A DNA stretch of 12,221 nt from JBKQWK01 sp052139595 (lineage in GTDB: Bacteria > Actinomycetota > Thermoleophilia > UBA2241): positions 1-12,221 of the forward strand of contig JBKQWK010000118.1 in the NCBI GenBank assembly GCA_052139595.1, given 5' to 3'. Both the position numbers and the translations under genes were made by a program. Position 1 is the stretch's first letter. Every line of letters begins with the position of its first letter. Under the pieces are notes generated by a model. It was given only the letters and a program-made list of their open reading frames with translations, was not told where the DNA came from and made no database searches. Shown here in pieces: positions 11,390-12,221 of this stretch.

Positions 11390-11817
11390 CGCGCGGCCGC
11401 CTTTAGACGAGTACGGCGCCGCTTGGTGGCGTCGTACTGGCGTCGTTGCCGGTCGCACTTTCGGCAGGCGCCAATCGGGTACTTGCTGCCCGTCTTATCG
11501 TCGCGTACAAGCCGGAAGTGAACGCCCGGCTCGTCTCTGACCGCGAACACCTCGCCGCAGACGGTGCAGCGTTTGGCGATCGGCAGAACATAGTCAGCTG
11601 GCGTCTTGGCACAGTGCGACCGGTTGTCCACCACCTCGAGATTGCGCGCGGTTTCGTGCGCGGCACAGAGCTTGCTTGAGTTGTAGCGGCTCAGGATCGT
11701 GCCGCAGCCGACGTGAGCACAGACGCGCCCGCTGCCATAGGTGGGCAGCGCCATAGGTACAGACACGGGTCGACTGCCGACGATGCTGCCGCGGGTGGCG
11801 AGTGACGAGTAGCTCAT
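11386..11817 (-). CDS. Double zinc-finger protein, 143 aa
   Basis: ATG 11817 has AAGG seven bases upstream. The first finger is RVCAHVGCGTILSRYNSSKL then CAAH (Cys33, Cys38, Cys50, His53), a form common in phage and actinobacterial-type regulators, often before a DNA-binding domain. The second is a ribbon with CTVCGEVFAV (Cys83, Cys86) and ACRKCDRQRRQYDATKRRR (Cys117, Cys120), resembling the metal-binding frame of an HNH endonuclease without visible HNH catalytic residues. The basic C-terminus suggests nucleic-acid binding. It may be an early transcriptional regulator or nuclease relative; I cannot tell which. Confidence 0.75.
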   Translation of the reverse strand: MSYSSLATRGSIVGSRPVSVPMALPTYGSGRVCAHVGCGTILSRYNSSKLCAAHETARNLEVVDNRSHCAKTPADYVLPIAKRCTVCGEVFAVRDEPGVHFRLVRDDKTGSKYPIGACRKCDRQRRQYDATKRRRTRLKAAAR

Positions 11818-11867
11818 GACGCGACCTTCTGGCGTAAACGAAGACTAGTCATCGTTGGACCGCGGAC

Positions 11868-12221
11868 TCAGTCAGCAGATCGGGGGGGAGGAGTGAGACG
11901 TTTTTCGTCAGATGACCAAATCCAGGAGGTGCGAATGTCGGCCATTACCTCCTCGCGTCCCTTGATTGTGTATTGCGTGAAGACCAGAAAAGGAGGCCCA
12001 GCGCTTCGGTACTGCCCGTCCTCCCATTCCACCCACAGATCCAGTGCGTCGCAATCATCCTCTGACGCGTAATAAACCTCGTAATCGCAGGCGTCCTCAT
12101 GCCACGAATAGCCCAAGAGTGAGGCAAGAAAGGGGTCACTCGTCGTGGCCTCGCATTCGTCTTTGTGCAGCGTTTCGTCGATGTCGTGAGCGATCACGCG
12201 CCGCGCGAGGGAGGCTGCGCT
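11868..12221 (-). CDS. Acidic hypothetical protein, open at the right edge
   Basis: The frame is open from base 12221, so the start may lie outside the window; an internal GTG at 12197 would give 109 residues. The protein is acidic: IAHDIDETLHKDECEATTSD, SWHEDACDYEVYYASEDDCD, then LWVEWEDGQYRSAGPPFLVF, TQYTIKGREEVMADIRT. High negative charge and frequent Trp/Tyr suggest a DNA-mimic or inhibitor-like protein, but the same can be true of many phage early proteins. Family not recognised. The 50 bases between its stop and the zinc-finger gene are one of only three gaps in the window. Confidence 0.65.
   Translation of the reverse strand, partial: SAASLARRVIAHDIDETLHKDECEATTSDPFLASLLGYSWHEDACDYEVYYASEDDCDALDLWVEWEDGQYRSAGPPFLVFTQYTIKGREEVMADIRTSWIWSSDEKRLTPPPRSAD

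Noticed and set aside
11818..11867. Promoter in the 50-bp gap before the zinc-finger gene.
   Set aside because: The gap is suggestive and contains the palindrome GACTAGTC, but I see no convincing -35/-10 pair on the minus strand and no copy of the 18-bp element.
1..12221. tRNA, rRNA, CRISPR array, insertion sequence, integrase or attachment site.
   Set aside because: No tRNA-like or rRNA-like stretches, no regularly spaced short repeats, no transposase or integrase motifs were seen in either strand.

Overview
This is a stretch of tailed-phage (Caudoviricetes) or prophage genome. It is GC-rich. Every gene I can support is on the minus strand, so transcription runs from the right edge (12221) to the left edge (1). 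No bacterial housekeeping gene, tRNA or rRNA is visible. The DNA is almost fully coding. Most neighbouring genes overlap by 4 bp (ATGA or GTGA), and four consecutive junctions overlap by 8 bp, so the window reads as one long translationally coupled operon. GTG starts are common. High GC and frequent GTG starts suggest a high-GC bacterial host, but nothing here identifies it.

Layout in the direction of transcription. (1) 12221-10562: small early-type genes: an acidic protein cut by the right edge, a double zinc-finger protein, a 41-residue membrane peptide, a helical protein of unknown role, a Cys-rich protein and a 59-residue protein. (2) 10565-8543: replication and DNA modification: a replication-initiator-like protein whose middle carries repeats that could be an origin, a G39P-type helicase-loader-like protein with an added zinc-binding tail, and a short C5-cytosine-methyltransferase-like protein. 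(3) 8546-5336: small and mid-size genes without recognised function, many coiled-coil. Several share duplicated ends: a 68-bp repeat encoding a common C-terminal tail plus the next ribosome binding site, and a 50-bp repeat encoding a common N-terminus. (4) 5339-3942: a PD-(D/E)XK endonuclease, an unknown protein, and a ParB-domain protein followed in another frame by the last ~60 residues of a DNA methyltransferase. This looks like a ParB-methyltransferase fusion that lost its catalytic middle. (5) 3945-1: the packaging module: small terminase, large terminase, three small genes (one a 57-residue two-helix membrane protein) and the portal protein, cut by the left edge.

How it fits together: initiator and loader would recruit a helicase, the nuclease and methyltransferase would act on phage or host DNA, and the terminase pair would recognise and cut DNA and pump it through the portal. 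The most unusual features are the collapsed ParB-methyltransferase gene, an 18-bp element found in two of the only three gaps between genes, the near-identical peptide at the end of the large terminase and the start of the next gene, and the mosaic family of coiled-coil genes at 6074-8597.
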